Assembly (NCBI GenBank): GCA_963920635.1
Contig: OY987298.1
Span: 118,100,035 to 118,164,034 of the forward strand
Direction: 5' to 3'
DNA: 64,000 nt
Source: Pseudeuparius sepicola
Taxonomy: Eukaryota; Arthropoda; Insecta; Coleoptera; Anthribidae
Below, piece after piece: positions 1 to 11,520 of this stretch. The notes under the pieces were generated by a model. It was not told where the DNA came from and made no database searches. It saw only the letters and a program-made list of their open reading frames with translations. Each line of letters starts with the position of its first letter. The first letter of the stretch is position 1. The translations under genes were made by a program, and so were the position numbers.

Positions 1-681
1 TGGCATTGCAGGTGGCTTCGACTTTGGAGTAGGCAACTAATTTGGAAATAAGTAGGCAACAATGCCATCTACCTTTGGTAAAAATTTCGTTCTGGGCGGT
101 TAAAAATTAAAGAAGTTATAGGGTTGTTTCATTCTTATGTGAGACACTCTGTAGATATGTTCCTGGAAAATAGGTTATTATTATTAAAAGTATTCAAAGA
201 AATAATTATCCCAAGTAATATTGTATGAAAATGATAGGTAATAAAAATATTTTCATGTTTTTTATAAGTAATTATAATGTAGCTATTGTATAAGGTATAA
301 TGTACAATAATAATTAAATTAGTTCTCTTTATGATGATTAAAATATGTTATTTTGATTAAGTTGTATAATTTCTCAACTTACAAAACCAAAAACAACAAA
401 AATCTTGGGCCTATGTTGTACTTTGAATTAAAATAATTTCCATTTTACACAAAACGACAACCAAGACATTACATTATTTAACCACCCGTATAAATTACTT
501 CAAATTTCCCGCCTCATTTAGGGTTAAAAATGGCCGCCAAATTATTCCCCCGGTCGGACGTCTCTCTTGCGCGGTATAGGTTGCTATAGGTATATGGCGT
601 AGACCTGCGACACGCGAAGCCTGCCCGGCGTGGCACAGTTTTTCTACATCTATCGTTAATATTTTCCGGTTCGATACTCAC
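1..681 (-). other. 5' part of the intron downstream of exon D
   Basis: AT-rich intronic sequence of the sidestep-family gene, beginning at the donor at 676-681. I see no coding potential, repeat copy or RNA gene here. The first 120 bases next to the exon are GC-richer, probably spill-over from the exon's composition. Confidence 0.7.
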
Positions 682-984
682 CGGCCGGCGTGATGTTGAA
701 CACGCACGGATCCTTCTGGGCGCCGATCTCGTTCCTGCCCCAGCACAGCAGCGTGCCGTAGTCGAGCTCGGTGGCCGGGCGGAAGGACGCGATGCTGCGC
801 ACGCCCTCCGTGCGCACCTGCGCGGCCGGGATGTCGGCGGCGTCGTCGGCCGACGCGGAGCTGTTGAACCGCCACACCACCTCGACGTCGGGCGGGTTCG
901 CCTCCAGCTCGCAGACGATGCGCGCCGTCTCGTGGCGGGCCACGCCGATGGACCGCTGCTGGCCGGGCCGGCAGGTCGGGGCGA
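682..984 (-). CDS. sidestep-family gene, exon D (complete Ig domain, probably Ig5)
   Basis: Two bases complete a Phe codon, then 100 codons read APTCRPGQQRSIGVARHETA, RIVCELEANPPDVEVVWRFN, and near the end TELDYGTLLCWGRNE, IGAQKDPCVFNITPAG. RIVC and LLCW supply the Ig disulfide and VVWRF the core tryptophan. CRPGQ and DPCVF give an extra cysteine pair conserved in Sidestep proteins. The acceptor is GATCGATTTCAG above 984 and the donor is GTGAGT (676-681). It enters and leaves in phase 1. The central part (DDAADIPAAQ) is the variable loop region. All but about one codon ends in G or C. The next exon, expected to begin the FN3 domain, lies before position 1. Confidence 0.94.
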
Positions 985-1448
985 CTGAAATCGATCGGAG
1001 ACCATGAGTTCATTTATTTTCTTGTTAGAGAACCGTTCCTACGTGGCGAGGAGGGAATGCTTTACGATGCAGTTCAGAATCATGGCGCCGGGGTTGAAAA
1101 ACACTTGAAGCTACGGGCTGAAGTTGGCAACTGACTTTTATTTATTAGTCACACTCTGAAGTTAGCAGCAGTTAGTAGATTCCCATTATTAGGTACCTAT
1201 GACTTGATTTTACATTTATTTTTCCTTTTGGGCTGTGTTCAGCGCTGTTTGGAGATTAACATACGAAAAGTCTCACCGTCTGTGAGGAAAGCTAACTCTA
1301 GGGATTCCTAAAATATCACTGTTTTTGGTTATATCTCGATAATGGGCACCAGAGGCGTAGTTAGGTAACCAAAGGCCCTGGTGGAAAGAAAAACTGGGGT
1401 CCTAACTAAACTGTTTAGCTTTTATCAAGTCAAAATATAAATATATAT

Positions 1449-1990
1449 TGTCACACCACTCGTGTACGCCGAAGGGTTGGACTGACCTTCACGGCTTGCC
1501 GGGATCACTGGGAGGGGTCGCTGCCGCTGACGGAGCGTAATCCAATGAGACACAGGTATACACGAAACTAACTTGTATTGTTCCAAACTCGTTTGTAACA
1601 GTATCTTGACTGTTTGTGAGACGTGTAGCGGAGCTGTGGACCAGCGGGACCGTGACTGACCGGCGCGCGAGGAACCTAAGAGCAAGGGTTCCCTGGCTCG
1701 CGATTTGCAGAGATCGATCTTCAACAACCCGGCGATCACCAACGCTCCAGCATGACCCCCGGAGGAATCTGCCGTCAAGCCCCCTCGCAGTCGGGCCAGA
1801 ACACAGGCTCGCTGAAAAGCTGCACCTTGAGCTCGATCCGAACCCTCGAGGGTGGTTGGCGATCTAGTGGCTGCTGAAAAGCGGGATCCACTGATACCCA
1901 GCTTAGAAACTGAGCTGTACTTATACCCGTAGATTCGTACTCAATTAAATTTGTTATTGTTATCTTTACTTTTGTTTTGTTTGGTAGAAG
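1449..1990. repeat. GC-rich island, possible solo LTR
   Basis: The island begins TGTCACACC, a common LTR start, and is clearly GC-richer than its surroundings. A second island at 55775 begins with the same nine bases and both contain a related block (GATACCCAGCTTAG here, GATACCGCTCTTAG there) before the composition drops back to AT-rich. No target duplication was found and no LTR coding region is adjacent. It could instead be unrelated intronic sequence. Confidence 0.25.
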
Positions 1991-2249
1991 TTGGTTTGAA
2001 TAATTCGGTCACTGATCCACAGATGTGATGTTGATAAAGCCACCCCTGTGTGAACCACCAACCTCAACTTTAAAATTTCAAATGGAACTACCCAACTTGT
2101 GATACATCATTTCAAAGGGATTTTTTTTGCGAATTCAGTAACACTCGTTTTTTACAATCGGTTAAAATTTAGAAAAGTTATAAGCAAAAACATAGTTTTG
2201 ATGGATGCTCCAAATCAGTAGCTATTTAAGTAAATAATAGTCATTGAAT

Positions 2250-2674
2250 TATTGAGGTCTTTAATTTATCAAATGTTCAAAATGACCGCCGTCATTGGCT
2301 AAACAATAATAAAGCCGATTTCAGGGGACCCCAAAGAAAAAAATCAAGAGGTGTCAAATCCGGAGAGCGAGCTGGCCATTCTATTGATCCTCTTCTTCCT
2401 ATCCATTTACCTGGAAACCTTCGATCCAACCACTGCCTCCACCCTATTACAGTTTACCGGTGAGGCAGTGGTTCTTTGTGGTCACCTGAAATCGGTGATT
2501 TACACTCCTCCACGCAACACAGAAGACTTAGAAAACCGAATAACACAAGAATGCCGCCGTATTACCTAAGAAATATTGTTAAAGGTAAGGCAAAAATTCG
2601 AATTTCGGCTTTATTATTGCTTAGCCAATGACAGCGGTCATTTTGAACATTTGATAAATTAAAGACCTCAATAA
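2250..2674 (+). mobile_element. Tc1/mariner-type element remnant with inverted arms
   Basis: Arms at about 2250-2322 and 2600-2674 are inverted copies; both contain AGGTCTTTAATTTATCAAAT, TGACCGC and GGCTTTATTATTG or their complements. They enclose about 280 bases that include the transposase C-terminal fragment described separately. The outer ends and target duplication are no longer clear. Confidence 0.6.
2478..2569 (+). pseudogene. transposase C-terminal fragment (DDE-type, mariner/Tc1-like)
   Basis: The plus strand reads CGHLKSVIYTPPRNTEDLEN, then RITQECRRIT, then a stop. The pattern WGxLKSxVYxTPPxTxEDLxxRIxxxC is the usual C-terminal end of insect DDE transposases just after the PPRSPDLxPxD block. 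The upstream catalytic part is missing or unrecognisable, so this is a relic. It lies between the inverted arms of its own element. Confidence 0.6.
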
Positions 2675-3343
2675 GTCAAACAATGCCTTCATTTCAACGA
2701 GATAAAAGAACGTATGTTAAAATATCCGTTTGTCGGCTTATATCGACGATTGGCTTGAATGATCGAGAGTAGCACTCCAACTTGTTTCCGCCGATAACGT
2801 ATGAAATTCCAGAAGTTTAAACAAGTGTCACTTTCAGGAATAACTCCAACTTTTCTCCTCGTTGTTTACGCACGCATTAAATCACAACTTTCCGAAACCG
2901 CTTTGCGTGGCTCCTTCCCCCCCTCCGATGCGATCGAGTGATGGATGGCCTTTTCCCGATCCCAGGTATTTTTTACTGATTGCGCTCTGATTTATCTCCC
3001 GCATATTTCCAGCTCCGTTTCGTATTCATATTCGAAGTGGATAGCGTCGTCCCGCGTACACGGGAAGACTTGAAGTCGGAATTCCCCTTAAAAATTCAAC
3101 ATCCTTCCGTAAGTTCCCAGAGGGGATATGCCGTTTCTTGAAGAGTTCGGCGGGCCTTTTTATTACGTTATACGATACATTGGACCATCTAGTTTTACAG
3201 AATATGAATTTAAGCTAAATTAAAATCGACCACTAATGCAATAAGGAGACATTTTTGTTCCTGGAAATGGATATAAAAATCCACTGTTGCACGACTGTAG
3301 ACGCAGCAATCCAAAGACCTGAAGATTAATTTAAATAAAAAGC

Positions 3344-3633
3344 GATAATGGGCAGTCACTCAAATTAATCAAAAACATATAACCGCATACACGTATTTCA
3401 AGTTATTTGACAGTCATCGCTACGGTGTAACATTAACCAAATCAAAAATATAAACATGATTTGAGAATCAAAAAAGTCCAAGCAGGAGCCAACAGCGCAG
3501 CTATACAGTCAGCACATCATCCCCTGGATTTGGGGCTTGTACGTCACCACGGAGGCTGCTAAAGCTTAAGTTATTGTATTTTGGGTTATGGAGATTTCCA
3601 CCCTGGTCGCTTTCGTGGTGATGTTAGTACAAG
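3344..3633. repeat. inverted dimer of hammerhead-family monomers (left part)
   Basis: Positions 3344-3562 are a reverse-complement copy of most of the 326-bp monomer found at 45887-47190. Positions 3563-3633 then run in direct orientation (GGGTTATGGAGATTTCCACC). The reversed copy includes a degenerate hammerhead on the minus strand at 3382-3426: the stem I halves ACCGTA and TGCGGT and the GAAA are kept, but the core reads GCGATGA instead of CTGATGA. The direct part is broken by the transposon at 3634-4469 and resumes at 4477. Confidence 0.75.
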
Positions 3634-4469
3634 CTGGACCGACACTATATTAAAGACCCGAGCATGACGTCATATTCCATTGTTGTTTACGAACTGGGGT
3701 GGCGCTACTCGACGAAAAAAATGGCGACTTATTATAGGTTATAGGGAAGGTATTCTGTGGTAAATTGGTATGTTATTTTTTGACGTTTAAAATGTCCCAA
3801 CTTTTAAATATCCAGCTTTATTACGATTTGCGAATTGTCCTTGCGTCCTGTATTTAGCAGTTTTATCCTATTAACAGAGCTTTTATAGGTAGATTTGTTT
3901 GTGATAACATGAAATTTCCATGATGCACATGAAGAAAATGGTATGCACACTGCACAGACCATTAGGTGAATTGCAGAAGAATAAACACTATTTTGGAATT
4001 ATGGGATGATCTGATCAACCAGCTGAAGAAGCGAAAATTCTAGATATTATTTTGGAAGAGTATTTTGTAACGGAAGAATGAAAATTTTGTTTATAGCTTC
4101 AAATCGAACAATATAAAGAAGAAACTGAAAAATCTAATGCGTTTTATGCTTCCATTACAACTAGCCATGGACTTCATTTCAAACCAAAAGGTACCAAATA
4201 CTTTTCATTGCTTTTTAGACTCGCTTTTCTTAAGAAAATGTATGGAAATATGCCATGTGAACTTGTAAAATTAGAGGGTCATAACAAACAAATATTTTAT
4301 TTTATTTTGAAAATTAAATTCGTTGTAACAGACATATTTGCCTGTTTTTATTTTATAAAAGATTCTGCAACAATGGTGTTTTAATATTAAACCACCGTGT
4401 AAATTTGTTTCTTCGTGTGGCGCCAGTGTCGATCGCTTGAAACAGGTTTTTAATATAGTGTTGGTCCAG
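3634..4469. mobile_element. 836-bp DNA transposon with CTGGACC termini inserted in a repeat monomer
   Basis: The left end reads CTGGACCGACACTATATTAA and the right end, reverse-complemented, CTGGACCAACACTATATTAA. A second inverted block (TGGCGCTACTCGACGAA, against TGGCGCCACACGAAGAA) lies inside. The flanks are direct GTACAAG copies at 3627-3633 and 4470-4476, a 7-bp target duplication. Comparison with the uninterrupted 326-bp monomer (GTTAGTACAAGCCCCAAA) gives the empty site. The superfamily is not assigned: the duplication length fits P, hAT-like or MULE-like elements, but the termini match none I can name with certainty. No open reading frame remains. Confidence 0.8.
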
Positions 4470-4555
4470 GTACAAGCACCAAATCCAGGGATGTGCTGGC
4501 CGACGCCGCAAATGTGCTGTTGGTTCCTGCCTGGACATCATCTGCTGCTTCCCAA
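4470..4555 (+). repeat. continuation of the interrupted monomer
   Basis: Direct-orientation sequence with GGGATGTGCTGGCC, GCAAATGTGCTGTTGGTTCC and TGCCTGGACATCAT matches the 326-bp monomer at 46308-46350. It leads straight into the first 405-bp unit. It shows that both arrays derive from the same ancestral monomer. Confidence 0.75.
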
Positions 4556-6175
4556 ATCATGCTTATCTTTTTGATTTGGTTAGTGTTAAACCATATTGAT
4601 AATTGCCAGATAGCATGAAACACATAATATTATGTTGTTACTAATTTTTTGTTTGTTTTGAGCGACTCCCAATCAGTGGAGTGCAGTGGAGTGCAGTCAA
4701 TTGCAGTCACATTCAACTATTATTTTGTCGTTCATATTGTGTTGAATTTTGTCATCACTTAAAAATTATATCTGTGCGCACCTTTAACTGGAACTAGAGC
4801 CGGAACTGTACGATTCCCGTTCCCAAGGAACAAGACGGTTCGCGGGTTTTCGCCAGCTTTCGGCAACATTGGGCGAACGCGCTTTCCATGCCGCTCTAAT
4901 TTCAAGGTTGCCAAGTGCTAGACAATTATCTATCGGTATACTCTACAATTAATTAAAAATATCATGCTTATATTTTTGATTTGGTTAGTGTTAAACCATA
5001 TTGATAATTGCCAGATAGCATGAAACACATAATATTATGTTGTTACTAATTTTTTGTTTGTTTTGAGCGACTCCCAATCAGTGGAGTGCAGTGGAGTGCA
5101 GTCAATTGCAGTCACATTCAACTATTATTTTGTCGTTCATATTGTGTTGAATTTTGTCATCACTTAAAAATTATATCTGTGCGCACCTTTAACTGGAACT
5201 AGAGCCGGAACTGTACGATTCCCGTTCCCAAGGAACAAGACGGTTCGCGCGTTTTCGCCAGCGTTCGGCAACATTGGGCGAACGCGCTTTCCATGCCGCT
5301 CTAATTTCAAGGTTGCCAAGTGCTAGACAATTATCTATCGGTATACTCTACAATTAATTAAAAATATCATGCTTATCTTTTTGATTTGGTTAGTGTTAAA
5401 CCATATTGATAATTGCCAGATAGCATGAAACACATAATATTATGTTGTTACTAATTTTTTGTTTGTTTTGAGCGACTCCCAATCAGTGGAGTGCAGTGGA
5501 GTGCAGTCAATTGCAGTCACATTCAACTATTATTTTGTCGTTCATATTGTGTTGAATTTTGTCATCACTTAAAAATTATATCTGTGCGCACCTTTAACTG
5601 GAACTAGAGCCGGAACTGTACGATTCCCGTTCCCAAGGAACAAGACGGTTCGCGGGTTTTCGCCAGCTTTCGGCAACATTGGGCGAACGCGCTTTCCATG
5701 CCGCTCTAATTTCAAGGTTGCCAAGTGCTAGACAATTATCTATCGGTATACTCTACAATTAATTAAAAATATCATGCTTATCTTTTTGATTTGGTTAGTG
5801 TTAAACCATATTGACAATTGCCAGATAGCATGAAACACATAATATTATGTTGTTACTAATTTTTTGTTTGTTTTGAGCGACTCCCAATCAGTGGAGTGCA
5901 GTGGAGTGCAGTCAATTGCAGTCACATTCAACTATTATTTTGTCGTTCATATTGTGTTGAATTTTGTCATCACTTAAAAATTATATCTGTGCGCACCTTT
6001 AACTGGAACTAGAGCAGGAACTGTACGATTCCCGTTCCCAAGGAACAAGACGGTTCGCGCGTTTTCGCCAGCGTTCGGCAACATTGGGCGAACGCGCTTT
6101 CCATGCCGCTCTAATTTCAAGGTTGCCAAGTGCTAGACAATTATCTATCGGTATACTCTACAATTAATTAAAAAT
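4556..6175 (+). repeat. four tandem 405-bp repeats (ABAB) with a decayed hammerhead core
   Basis: Units begin at 4556, 4961, 5366 and 5771, each exactly 405 bases. Units 1 and 3 share GGTTCGCGGGTTTTCG and CCAGCTTTCGG; units 2 and 4 share GGTTCGCGCGTTTTCG and CCAGCGTTCGG. The array is therefore a duplicated 810-bp dimer. Each unit opens with the same block as the 326-bp family (AATCATGCTTATC to GCATGAAACAC). The hammerhead core has become TTGATAA (TTGACAA in unit 4) instead of CTGATGA, and stem III has grown into the palindrome ACATAATATTATGT. Each unit also carries GTGCAGTGGAGTGCAG and a GGAACTAGAGCCGGAAC block absent from the 326-bp form. Confidence 0.93.
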
Positions 6176-6551
6176 ATATAAATCCGAAGAAGTTTTCTTT
6201 AGTTTAAAATTTTTAGAATAATATTATAAATGTAGGATCTACTAAACTGGGTAGTAAAAGCAAATCTGGGGAACAAACTAAACTAACTAAATCAGTCCAA
6301 AGATTTCCAAACATGTAGAGTTAGGAAGCCTGGTCAGTGCAGCGAGCGCTGCTCGATTATATTGAATAATATTGGTAGATCTAATAGCCGAAATTTCGAT
6401 ATCTTGCGGAAGCGCAATAATTACGGCTGCGCCGGGCAAGAATACGTTAGCATGGTTGAAACTAGATCTGTGCTGAAACCTTGACGTCGGGAGAACGGGG
6501 AGTGGTAATATGTAGTGTACTGTGCATTTTATGAGAACATGCAGAAAAATT

Positions 6552-6874
6552 TTTCGGGGTACTTCTGAAAAATTAACTTAAAACTTCGATCCATAAGTAA
6601 CACTCAAAGCAGAAAAAATGTGTTTCTTACTTTACATACAGTAACTTTTCCCAATAAACTTACCAATTCAAGGTTTTACTTTTCAAGATACAGAGCGTAA
6701 CATTAATTGTATCTTCCTTAAATGTTTTAGAAGCTGTATCTTCAAAAGTATAGCCTTAAATAGGTGAGTTTATTGGAAAAAGTTACTTTATTTCAGGTAG
6801 CAAACACATTATTTCTACTTTAAGTGTTACTTATGGAGCAAATTTTTTAGATAATTTTTCAGAAGTACCCGAAA
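6552..6874. mobile_element. small foldback element
   Basis: The ends TTTCGGGGTACTTCTGAAAA and the complement of TTTTTCAGAAGTACCCGAAA are inverted copies, and the inner halves (TAAGTAACACTCAAAG against CTTTAAGTGTTACTTA) continue the palindrome. No open reading frame. The family is unknown. Confidence 0.65.
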
Positions 6875-8129
6875 TGTTACGAAAAAATCAAATTTGCTAT
6901 GAAACCATGACACATATGAAAAATTGCTAAGAGAACGTTTTTGTTTACAATTAAAATTTACATAAGAAATTGAATACATTTTATTGCTATATAAGGTGCT
7001 TCTATTTTTATTCTAAAAACAATTATACTAATTACCCACTTTTACGCCACTGGTTGTTCAAGGTGTTTGATATTAACAGGTTTTATGCTAACCCATACCT
7101 TTATAACGTGTACCAAATATGACTTAAATATCTCAACTAGTTTGTAAAATATTCAATAAATTCCACATATTTCTTGCAACTTTAACACCCTGTAACTTTT
7201 TTATAAGGCCTTAAAATGATATAGTTTATAAAAGAAAGTGCGGTTATTTTTTTATTTTCTATTACTTGTTGAAGTGTCGCAGAATAAAACTGAATTATAG
7301 CATTATTGCATGATTTGTTAACATTGTATTAATATATTATTTTATTTTCAAATAGCCTTTTGGTTACAGGCGTATTGAAGTTTACGAAACTTAAGAAAAC
7401 TCTAAGAATGAGGATGCTGATGTTATGGAAGACCAACCAGCGTTCAAAGTCAAAGCGAAGAAAAATAAACTAAACTTTAAGCTATATTGTGGTGGATTAG
7501 GCCTACAGAAAATACTACAAAAAAAGCGCCCATGTAGTGTGGAAACTAGTAGCAAACTATAATGAATGCTGAGTGAAACTAGTTGTCTTTACAGGCAAAA
7601 ACGCATTTTACCATACTTCGCGCGACTTTATCTCCGAAACTGTTAATTTTCGGCAAATAGTACTAACACCCTACCTCGTGGAGAATTTGATTAATAATGA
7701 TAATAAGTGTTTTTATCAAAAATATTTTATTTTGGGGCATATTTGCGAAAAGTTTAATTTTGGCACCATTTTCCGGGGTACCTATGAGCCTAAGCGCTCA
7801 TAGTTTCGAGCTATTCTCTACTCGCAAAAGGCAAAAATAGTTTACTAATTTTCTCGCCCTATAGTTAGGATGGTATACCTACTTGTTTTTAAATCGCCCT
7901 ATGCAGATTGTAGATCATGTTTCTGCTGATTTATAATCTTAAGAACTTACAAAAAACTTAGATAAGGCTATTACGGAGCACGAATGAAAAAAATGAAAAA
8001 AAAAATCAATCCAAACACTCCGCCTGCGTCGGTTTTAACATCGCCACAGGTGCCTGAGTCTTCTAAATGTAAATAATAATAACCTACAATGATTAAATAT
8101 TAGTTTTTGAAATACTCACGTATAAAGCA

Positions 8130-8400
8130 ACATTGTGGCGGGCCCTTTTGAAATTCCCTCAGCCTCTATAAAACATCGCGTTGTTTTCGAGACGGCGCGG
8201 CGGAGGCGCCTAGAGAAAAGGATCCGATTACGATATTGCGTGACCTTCGTCGAAACTTCTTCTCTCTCTATGTGTTCGGATGTATATATGACGTGATCTA
8301 TTAGTTCAGCCCCTGGCCTCCGGGGAAGTGTGTTTGTGTGAGCTGCCTTTTAATGCGATCTCGCGTCATTAATCATTGATATGCAGATAGGAAGCGTTGG
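8130..8400. other. GC-richer, repeat-free intronic island
   Basis: The stretch with GGCGCGGCGGAGGCGCC and surrounding sequence is much less AT-rich than the intron around it. It matches no other part of the window and contains no plausible spliced exon. It is a candidate conserved regulatory element. The adjoining 102-codon open frame at 8413-8721 resembles no family I know. Confidence 0.3.
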
Positions 8401-9249
8401 CGAGATTTTTTTGTGGATCATTTGTTATTGGAGAAAAATGATAGATATGAGAAAGATATTGTCGCTCCTAATTCCGGTGCTATTAATTTTTTAGATAAAG
8501 TATCCCGGAGGGATCGGGACTGCCTGTCTCTTTTGAATTTCATTACGAATGGCGTTCAATTTTGGTGTTTGCCGAATATGTTCGAAATGGAAGCAAAAGT
8601 AGAACGAATGGAGTTAACACACATCTTCCTTCAAAACAACAACTATTATGTAGTGGCTAAAGTTTCCAAACATCCAATTAAAAGGTCTAAAATCCGAAAT
8701 CAAATTTTGGAACCAACATGAAACTATAGATGGCGATGATTTAGATATAAGTAGATATAAGTCAGAGTAGGTTTTCCAATGCGAACAACTTTTCTAATTG
8801 GGGACTAATCTAATTGAAACTGGCCAATAATCAAAATGGACTGCTTTTTTTTCGTCCCACGTATGGTATGTATAGTATGCCCCAAGTGATTCTGTATGCA
8901 CGTCACTTTCCTAAAGGCGTGCTCTTTCAAAAACCAACATTTTTAGTATTTAATAATAACAATAATTATTATCCTTAAATGAAAATAATGTTTGTCTAAC
9001 TAAATATACGGGGTGTTTAAAAAACAATATACATAGTTCTAGTGCTGAAACAACGATATATAGGAATAGATGACTCACGCTAATACAAATAACACGGTTT
9101 TATTTTGCTTCTATATTAGCGAGTCGGGGGAAGAAGGCGAGGTAATTTGTTTACATTGGCATTTCTTAAATTCAGTATTTTCTATTTTGTAATGCATAAT
9201 ATACAGTTTTTTGTTTATCGTATATATGCTTTGAGATAACCTATATATA

Positions 9250-10141
9250 CAGTGTGGTCATTTAAGTATGCAACATATGGGACTTTTTTTTTATTAATTG
9301 CACAACCAAAATACAGAAATTGCCGAAAGTTGATGCATATTCAATAATCATATCAGGTGCACATAGAATGGTTGCAAGTTAGGGTAGGTCAAAAAATATA
9401 AAAATTGCACAAGAGAAGTACCCTTATTTCAAAAAATTCAGCAAACGATTATTAAGAAAAGTTGTTTAGAATTAAAGTTATGCCTAAATATCGAAACATA
9501 GCCACCTAAGAAAAATTTTTTTTTCGTCAATTAATTTCCACAGTTTCTTAATAAACATTTAAAGTAAAACTTTTGCACCTTAAATGAGAGTTGTTTAATA
9601 TACACATTATTATTACTAATGTTTTACCTTGTTCAGAAGAATTTTTGCGAAATTTTAAAGTTTTGTTTAACATCGTTGCAACAAACATGAAGTTTGTGAT
9701 TCCCTAAAAAAACAAAAATCCAAGTTAATTTTACAAATATGCTTGAATTTGAACAAAGTTATGCGAAAATGATATAATTTTGATTGATTTATGAAATTGT
9801 ATAGGGTGAATATTAAAACAAAATTTTGTTTGGAAATTTTTAATGTTTTTCCAAAAAATATATTTCTTTTCCGTAGAAAGCCATTGGTATTTAGGCATAA
9901 CTTTTAATTCTAGACAACTTTTCTTAATAACATTTTGCTGAATTTTCTGAAATAAGGGTACTTAACTCTTGTACAATTTTTATATTTTTTGACCTACCCT
10001 GTATGCTGTTTGACTTGCAACCATTCTCAGTGCGCCTAATATGATTATCGAACATGCATCAACTTTCGGGAATATTTGTATTTTCTTTGTGCAATTAATA
10101 AAAAATATTCCCATATGTTGCACACTTAAATGACCACACTG
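9250..10141. mobile_element. Tc1/mariner-type foldback element, copy 1 (CAGTGTGGTCATTT)
   Basis: The element starts CAGTGTGGTCATTTAAGTAT and ends with the complement of CAGTGTGGTCATTTAAGTGT, flanked by TA on both sides. The arms remain complementary deep inside (AAGAAAAGTTGTTTAGAATT against its complement near 9900-9930), so nearly the whole 892 bases form a palindrome. TA target and CAGTG ends are features of Tc1 elements. It has no transposase. Confidence 0.85.
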
Positions 10142-10151
10142 TATATTTATA

Positions 10152-10480
10152 CAGTGTGGATAGAAATTGTGGAATATTGCTTATATTTCTTAAAATATTC
10201 CTCATATGAAAAACTTGTTTTAATAAAAGTGTTAGGGGAAATTATTTCCCGTTTCCGATATCAAGCAATCTTTCGTAACACAAAAAATGTGGTTGCCATG
10301 GTAACCGACTTGATTTTTTTAAATGGCACCATATACGTTTTTTGGTGAAAATTGATACATTTCTGAATACAATACAATACAATTTTGAAGGGGCCGCATA
10401 AGAAAAAAATACAAAAAAAATTAAGTTTTCTATTATGCTATATTATCAAAATAATTATTAACATCAAGTTAGCCATGCCA
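10152..10480. mobile_element. half of a CAGTGTGGATAG foldback element
   Basis: Begins CAGTGTGGATAGAAATTGTG after TA and is a close copy of the left arm of the complete element at 28057-28987, up to GCCATGCCAAAT. The right half is missing. It starts 10 bases after the end of the preceding element, so two different elements used neighbouring TA sites. Confidence 0.75.
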
Positions 10481-11520
10481 AATAACCTAAATCGTATAAA
10501 AAACTGGAAACCTTGAATAATCTTTTTTAAAATCATGAAACAAAACAAGTTAATGGTAATGTATCTATTCCTATATATCGTCGTGCTGAAGGAACAGCGG
10601 GGAAAGGCGGGGTAAAAATGCATATTTAAAAGATGCAGTATGTCTGTCCAAATAACTTTTGAACGAATCAAAATATTTGCAAGAAATTTGATAATTTGGT
10701 CTGGCTGTTTCTGCCGTAAATATGTTTTTCTCTGAGGTTCTTATGCGAAAAAGGTGTAATCTGTAGAAGTCTCTATAGGAGTAACCGTTTATGGGATAAT
10801 TGAACTTTAAAATTTTCATGTAATTTACAAACGTAATATTTCTATTAAAGCTCTCATTCATTCAGAGCAGGTTTTGACGAAGACAAACAACAGTGAAACG
10901 GTTTTAACTGAATTGTTTATTATTTAATAAACCAATTTCAATTTTTTAGTAGTTTTGTCAACATAAAATAATTATTTGCGAATTTCTATTTTTTATGTTT
11001 ATTAAATAACAAACAATTCAGTTAACAGCGTTTTTAATATTTGAATTCCTCGCCTAAAAAACCTATAGTTACCAAATTTCGTGCAAATATTTCCACATGT
11101 TCAAAAGTTACAATAAAAATAAAATTTAAATTTTGACGCCCTGTTAATTGCAGTTGCACTGCCAAAAATATGATTCAATCGTTGACTGATATATTATTAA
11201 AGACTGCTTACGGCTGTCACGTCTGACACATTTGTGGCTCACCATGCGCTTTCCGGAGATAAAATACAATGCAGAATACATTGTTAGCCATCTGTTTTCC
11301 AGGACATAAAGCTATAGCCGTGATAAGTTTTTATAAATACGTCAGTCAACGATTCAATGGTTTAAAAAAGTACCAGTGGTTTTCAGGTGAAATCAAACTT
11401 TGACAACAACTGCCAGTTTAAATTTTGTGAACATCGAATTTAGTTACTGAATTAGATTAAATCGAAGAAATCCGCGAAGAATGAAAAATGAAAAAAAAAC
11501 AACTAGAAAACATATCTGTA

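Noticed and set aside
514..1013. Other long open frames overlapping exon D on both strands
   Set aside because: The very high third-position GC removes stops in the other frames. Only the frame with Ig cysteines, tryptophan and matching splice phases is real.
1425..1867. Overlapping open frames in the GC-rich island near 1.4-1.9 kb
   Set aside because: No domain or splice structure; the island may be an LTR and the frames are a composition effect.
8413..8721. 102-codon open frame beginning MDHLLLEKND
   Set aside because: Not like any family I know, no promoter or splice support, and no matching copy elsewhere. Kept as unsupported.
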